Source of the DNA: Symbioplanes lichenis
Lineage (GTDB): Bacteria > Actinomycetota > Actinomycetes > Mycobacteriales > Micromonosporaceae
DNA length: 64,000 nt
Direction: 5' to 3'
NCBI RefSeq assembly: GCF_030709675.1
Contig: NZ_JAUZQD010000008.1
Location: 62,001 to 126,000 of the forward strand
The notes under the pieces were generated by a model. That model was not told the DNA's origin. It saw nothing but the letters and a program-made list of their open reading frames with translations, and did not search any database. The position numbers and the translations under genes are program-made. This document shows positions 60,578 to 64,000 of the stretch, piece after piece. Position 1 is the first letter of the stretch. The number at the start of each line of letters is the position of its first letter.

Positions 60578-62059
60578 TCAGCGGTCCAGGTGCGGGCGGG
60601 ACGGGATGACCTTCCAGGCGATCGCGCCGGACAGCAGGAGGAGGGCGGCGGCAATCATCGAGGTCACCTGCATGCCGTGGGCGAAGGCGTCCCGGGCGGC
60701 GGCCAGGATCGCGGACCCGGTGGCGCCGGTGCCGGCGAGGGCCTGGGACGCGGCGGCCAGCGAGTCGGCGACGGCGGACCGGGTGGTGACGCTCAGCGCC
60801 GAGAGGTCGGGCAGCCCGGCGCGGTAGAGCGTGGTCTGCAGCGTTCCCAGCAGGGCGATGCCGAGGGCGACGCCCAGTTCGTACGACATCTCGGAGATGG
60901 CCGACGCCGCGCCCGCGCGTTCGCGGGGGACGGTGCTCAGGACGGCGTCGGTGGCGGCGGTGAAGGTGATGCCGATGCCCGCGCCGATGAGGACGAGGGC
61001 GGTGGCCAGCGCGGCGTAGCCGGTGGCGCCCTCGGCGACCGCCAGGACGGCGAAGCCCGCGGCGGTCACGAGGAGGGCGGCGGCGAGGGTGCGGCCCACG
61101 CCGAGGCGGAGGATGACGCGGGCGGCGACGACGGCCACGAGCATGGAGGCGATCGTGGCGGGGAGCTCCCACAGGCCGGCGCGCAGCGGGGAGTAGCCGC
61201 GGACCAGCTGCAGGTACTGCGAGAAGAAGAACAGCAGGCCGCTGAAGGCGAAGATGGCGATCAACGACACCAGGACGGTGCCCGCGAAGGCCGGACGGGC
61301 GAAGAGCGTGATGTCCACGAGGGGCGTGCGCAGGGTTCGCTGGCGGCGCACGAACCACACCCCGGCGGCCCCGCCGATCACGACGGCGACCAGGGCGAAC
61401 GCGGAGTCGGTGTGCTTGACGGCCCACACCAGCGGCACGACCGCGGCCACCGACAGCACGGCGCTCAGGGGGTCGAAGCGGCCGGGGGAGGGGTTGCGGG
61501 ACTCCGGCACGAGGGTGGCGACACCGGCCAGGACCAACAGCATCACCGGTACGTTGATCAGGAACACCGATCCCCACCAGTAATGCTCCAGCAGTGCGCC
61601 GCCGATCAGTGGGCCCAGGGCGGCGCCGCCCGCGGTGCCCGCCGACCAGATGGCGATGGCCCGGGTGCGCTCGGCCGGCTCGGTGAAGACGTTGCGCACG
61701 ATCGACAGCGTCGACGGCATCAGGGTCGCCCCGGCCACGCCCAGCAGGACGCGCGCGGCGATCAGCCAGCCGGCGCTCGGAGCCAGGGCGGCCAGCACGG
61801 AGGCGGCCCCGAAGCCGGTGGCGCCGAGGAGGAGCAGGCGCCGGCGGCCGATCCGGTCGGCGAGCGTGCCCATGCTGATGAGCAGGCCGGCGAGGGCGAA
61901 CGAGTAGACGTCGCCGATCCACAGCACCTGGGTGGCCGAGGCGCCGAGGTCAGTGGTGAGGGCCGGCATGGCCAGGGCGAGCACCGTGCCGTCGACCGCC
62001 AGCAGGGTCACCGCCAGGGTGAGCGCGGCGAGCAGGGCGGCCTTGCGGGTGGACGTCAT
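60578..62059 (-). CDS. MFS multidrug exporter, EmrB/QacA type
   Basis: This 493-residue transporter has fourteen predicted helices. The first, LAALTLAVTLLAVDGTVLAL with an Asp in the membrane, and the loop motif DRIGRRRLLLLG followed by LLGVAGATLMPSTLSIVRNV (motif C-like) are typical of DHA2 exporters. It should pump hydrophobic drugs or toxins out using protons. The ATG at 62059 is adjacent to two palindromes and the divergent TetR, so it is probably repressed until a drug-like ligand is present. The reading frame extends upstream, but this start avoids the operators. Confidence 0.9.
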   Translation of the reverse strand: MTSTRKAALLAALTLAVTLLAVDGTVLALAMPALTTDLGASATQVLWIGDVYSFALAGLLISMGTLADRIGRRRLLLLGATGFGAASVLAALAPSAGWLIAARVLLGVAGATLMPSTLSIVRNVFTEPAERTRAIAIWSAGTAGGAALGPLIGGALLEHYWWGSVFLINVPVMLLVLAGVATLVPESRNPSPGRFDPLSAVLSVAAVVPLVWAVKHTDSAFALVAVVIGGAAGVWFVRRQRTLRTPLVDITLFARPAFAGTVLVSLIAIFAFSGLLFFFSQYLQLVRGYSPLRAGLWELPATIASMLVAVVAARVILRLGVGRTLAAALLVTAAGFAVLAVAEGATGYAALATALVLIGAGIGITFTAATDAVLSTVPRERAGAASAISEMSYELGVALGIALLGTLQTTLYRAGLPDLSALSVTTRSAVADSLAAASQALAGTGATGSAILAAARDAFAHGMQVTSMIAAALLLLSGAIAWKVIPSRPHLDR

Positions 62060-62072
62060 GCTCCGAACGCTA

Positions 62073-62106
62073 CCGACCATCTGGTCGGCAGAGCAAACCA
62101 TATGGT
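62073..62106. promoter_or_regulatory. Twin TetR operators of the MFS/TetR pair
   Basis: CCGACCATCTGGTCGG (62073-62088) is a palindrome apart from its central two bases. ACCATATGGT (62097-62106) is a perfect palindrome with the same GACCAT/ATGGTC arms. Their centres are 21 bp apart, two helical turns. Confidence 0.8.
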
Positions 62107-62113
62107 CGGTTAG

Positions 62114-62119
62114 TAGAAT
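62114..62119 (+). promoter_or_regulatory. Leaderless -10 element of the TetR gene
   Basis: TAGAAT ends 7 bases before the ATG at 62127 and lies right beside the second operator, which would block it. Confidence 0.6.
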
Positions 62120-62126
62120 CACCACG

Positions 62127-62687
62127 ATGAAGGAGCGGGACACGGCACGGACGCGGCGGATCGTGCTGGACGCTGCGGCGCGGGTGGTCGGGCGGCAGGG
62201 CTCCGGGGCCAGCGTGGACGCGATCGCCCGGGCGGCGGGCGTCTCCAAGGGCGGCCTGCTGCACCACTTCAAGTCCCGCGACCAGCTGCTGCTGGCGCTG
62301 GCCGAGGACCTGGTCGAGCAGTGGACGGCCGCGGTCCGGGCCAAGGTCGATCCGCGGGACCACGGCCGGGGCCGGCTGGTCCGGGCCTACGTGAACGCCC
62401 TCTTCGACGAGACGCTCGGGGAGACGGGCGTGCCCGAGCACGTCACGCTGTACGCGACGCTGGCCGGAGTGCCCGGAGTGGCCGAGCTGCTGCGCCGCGA
62501 CAAGGAGCGGTGGCGCGAGGCGTTCGAGGCCGACGGGCTGGATCCCGACCGGGTGCTGCTCGTCGTGCGGGCGGCGGACGGCGCGGCGGTGGCGAGCCTG
62601 TACGAGGGCGGCGCCGACCCCGGTGAGATCGAGCACACCCGGCGCCTCCTCCTGGCCCTCACCGAGGCCGACGGACCGCCGACCTGA
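62127..62687 (+). CDS. TetR-family regulator of the MFS exporter
   Basis: This 186-residue regulator has the N-terminal HTH (GSGASVDAIARAAGVSKGGL then LHHFKSRDQLLLALAEDLV) and a C-terminal TetR_C domain (VPGVAELLRRDKERWREAFE). The ATG at 62127 follows a leaderless promoter. It is divergent from the exporter gene, with two palindromes between them, the classic arrangement of a self-repressing drug sensor. Its ligand is unknown. Confidence 0.9.
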   Translation: MKERDTARTRRIVLDAAARVVGRQGSGASVDAIARAAGVSKGGLLHHFKSRDQLLLALAEDLVEQWTAAVRAKVDPRDHGRGRLVRAYVNALFDETLGETGVPEHVTLYATLAGVPGVAELLRRDKERWREAFEADGLDPDRVLLVVRAADGAAVASLYEGGADPGEIEHTRRLLLALTEADGPPT

Positions 62688-62814
62688 CCACCGCCCCGCC
62701 GCGAAAGGCCGAGAAGCCCGCCGCGACGGACAAGCCGGGGGGAAGGGGGTCGAAGCGAACCGGCGCCACCCCGAGGAGGGATGACGCCGGCGAAAGGGAG
62801 AAAAGAGAGAACCG
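62688..62814. other. Gap between convergent genes
   Basis: Only a weak stem (CCGGCG/CGCCGG near 62780-62810) is seen that might act as terminator for both genes. Confidence 0.35.
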
Positions 62815-64000
62815 TCAGCGTGCCGAGCGGTTGGCCAGCAGCCGGCGCGGGCTGAAGCGGATCGCCGAGTCGCGCATCCGGCTCAGCGCGCCCATCCACC
62901 GGGACGACGTGTCGCCCACAGCGAGCCGCCAGCGGAGCATCACCGACGGCGGCAGGAGCACGGCCCGCAGGCGGGTGCGCTTGTCGGACGTCTCGGCGAG
63001 GCCCTTGCGGACCATGGTGAGCGCCTCGGTGAGGCCGTCGCCGCGCAGCGGGCTGCGGGCATAGCGCGCGCGTTCCTCGGCGCTGCCCAGCAGGACGGCG
63101 GCGTCGGCGGCCGGGGTGGCCTTGAGCTCGGCCTCGCGGATGAGGCGCTGGGCCGTGTGCCGGGGCGTCTCGGTCGGGTCGACCGTCACCTGGTAGTCGA
63201 GCATGGTGTCGACCAGCTCGTCCCAGGCCGCGTGGGCGTCCGCGCGGGCCCGGACCGACTCGGTGGTGACGGTGACGGCCGGCGCGCCGCCCGGTGGGGC
63301 GCCGCCCGGGCTCGCCGCGGCCGCGGTGACCGTGACCGGCTCGGTGGCGGCGTGGCGCCGGCGCCGGACGAGGACCCGGCGCAGGGCCGGGACCAGCAGC
63401 AACGCGATGAGCAGGGCCGCGACGGCCACCGCGATCAGGGCGCCGGTCGGGAAGCCGGAGCCGGTCGTGGTCGAGGTGGTGCCGGCGAGGCCCGCATCTT
63501 GGTCACGGTCGGGGCGGTCGGCCGCACCGGCGGCGGCGGAGCTGGTCGCGCCCGGGGCGGCGGTGGCCGAGGCGCTGGCCGTCGGCTCCTCGACGCGGTC
63601 GTTGTCCGGGGCCCAGGCCGAGCGGGTCGAGCCGACCACGTCGGCGGCCGGGGTGGCGTCGAACGGGATCCAGCCGAAGCCGTCGAAGTAGACCTCGGTC
63701 CAGGCGTGCGCGTTGCGGTTGGTCAGGACGTACGCGTCGCCGTCCTTGGTGCCGCGGGTGAAGCCGAACGCCACCCGGGCCGGGATGCCGGCCTCGCGGA
63801 CCATCCACGCGAGCGCCGCCGCGTATTGCTGGCAGTAGCCGGCCTTGTTGTCGAGGAAGGACGAGATCGCCGAGGCACCGTCCACGTCGGGCGCCTGCAG
63901 GCTGTACGTGAACCCGTTGTCCTTGGAGAAGTACTCGTACAGCGCGAGCACCTTGTCGTACTCGGTGTCCTGGCCCCGGGTGAGCCGCCTGACCAGGTCC
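62815..64000 (-). CDS. Membrane transglutaminase-like protein, N-terminal part outside the window
   Basis: The visible C-terminal ~395 residues start inside a transglutaminase core domain with the catalytic Cys in KAGYCQQYAAALAWMVREAG, His in NAHAWTEVYFDGFGW and Asp in IPFDATPAADVVG. A Ser/Ala/Thr-rich linker, one transmembrane helix (GALIAVAVAALLIALLLVPA) and a cytoplasmic DUF4129-like tail follow. Such TgpA-like proteins normally have several helices before the core, which would lie past base 64000. They often sit beside DUF58 and MoxR genes. Activity on cell-envelope proteins is likely but unproven. Confidence 0.88.
   Translation of the reverse strand, partial: DLVRRLTRGQDTEYDKVLALYEYFSKDNGFTYSLQAPDVDGASAISSFLDNKAGYCQQYAAALAWMVREAGIPARVAFGFTRGTKDGDAYVLTNRNAHAWTEVYFDGFGWIPFDATPAADVVGSTRSAWAPDNDRVEEPTASASATAAPGATSSAAAGAADRPDRDQDAGLAGTTSTTTGSGFPTGALIAVAVAALLIALLLVPALRRVLVRRRRHAATEPVTVTAAAASPGGAPPGGAPAVTVTTESVRARADAHAAWDELVDTMLDYQVTVDPTETPRHTAQRLIREAELKATPAADAAVLLGSAEERARYARSPLRGDGLTEALTMVRKGLAETSDKRTRLRAVLLPPSVMLRWRLAVGDTSSRWMGALSRMRDSAIRFSPRRLLANRSAR

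Overview
The window looks like chromosomal DNA of a high-GC actinomycete, most probably a Micromonosporaceae (Actinoplanes/Salinispora-like). This rests on the very strong G/C third-position bias, the many GTG starts and GTGA/ATGA start-stop overlaps, the many leaderless promoters, and families typical of the group: PknL with PASTA repeats, an Rv2175c-like protein, split lycopene cyclase, CrtD/CruC/CruF, a SAV_6107-type HEPN protein, ImuA/ImuB/DnaE2, a subtilisin inhibitor and DUF3040. I saw no rRNA, tRNA, CRISPR array or complete insertion sequence. All names are read from sequence and memory of the families; no search was run.

Layout. 0-7.3 kb: a conserved core resembling the M. tuberculosis Rv2172c-Rv2176 region. 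It holds endonuclease IV (cut by the window edge), the Ser/Thr kinase PknL, an anchored Pro/Thr-rich protein, the PknL-substrate-like DNA-binding protein, two lycopene cyclase half-proteins, a polyprenyl (GGPP) synthase, MetF and a CDP-alcohol phosphotransferase. 7.3-20.6 kb: accessory genes, namely an HNH endonuclease, a degenerate repeat-bearing stretch with a damaged cupin, MarR-, TetR- and HTH-linked efflux or oxidation modules with clear palindromic operators, a truncated phosphotransferase fused by overlap to a MATE pump, an EcsC-like protein and a secreted serine hydrolase. 20.6-25.4 kb: LysR plus sdhCAB, flanked by a 112-bp inverted repeat, with an outer inverted pair formed by the EcsC-like gene and a decayed copy of its 5' part near 26.1 kb. 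27.2-29.6 kb: a lower-GC island with two membrane proteins of unclear function.

29.6-36.0 kb: a carotenoid-tailoring operon (CrtA-like, GNAT, CruF, CruC, mini-ORF, CrtD) behind a membrane glycosyltransferase. With the cyclase and GGPP synthase near 4-5.7 kb it points to a glycosylated carotenoid of the sioxanthin type, possibly further oxygenated or acylated; phytoene synthase and the main desaturase are not in the window. 36-41.2 kb: regulator/oxidoreductase pairs. 41.2-49.3 kb: the SOS mutasome operon (LexA box, HEPN protein, ImuA, ImuB, DnaE2), unusually loaded with tandem-repeat expansions, one of which splits the Walker A region of ImuA. 49.3-56.2 kb: subtilisin inhibitor, dicarboxylate transporter plus tartrate/malate-type dehydrogenase, a relic of a subtilase gene and a complete 1083-residue subtilase. 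56.2-60 kb: methyltransferase, phosphodiesterase, DNA polymerase IV, DUF3040, then a hairpin-forming 41-bp tandem array. 60.6-64 kb: TetR/MFS pair and the C-terminal part of a membrane transglutaminase.
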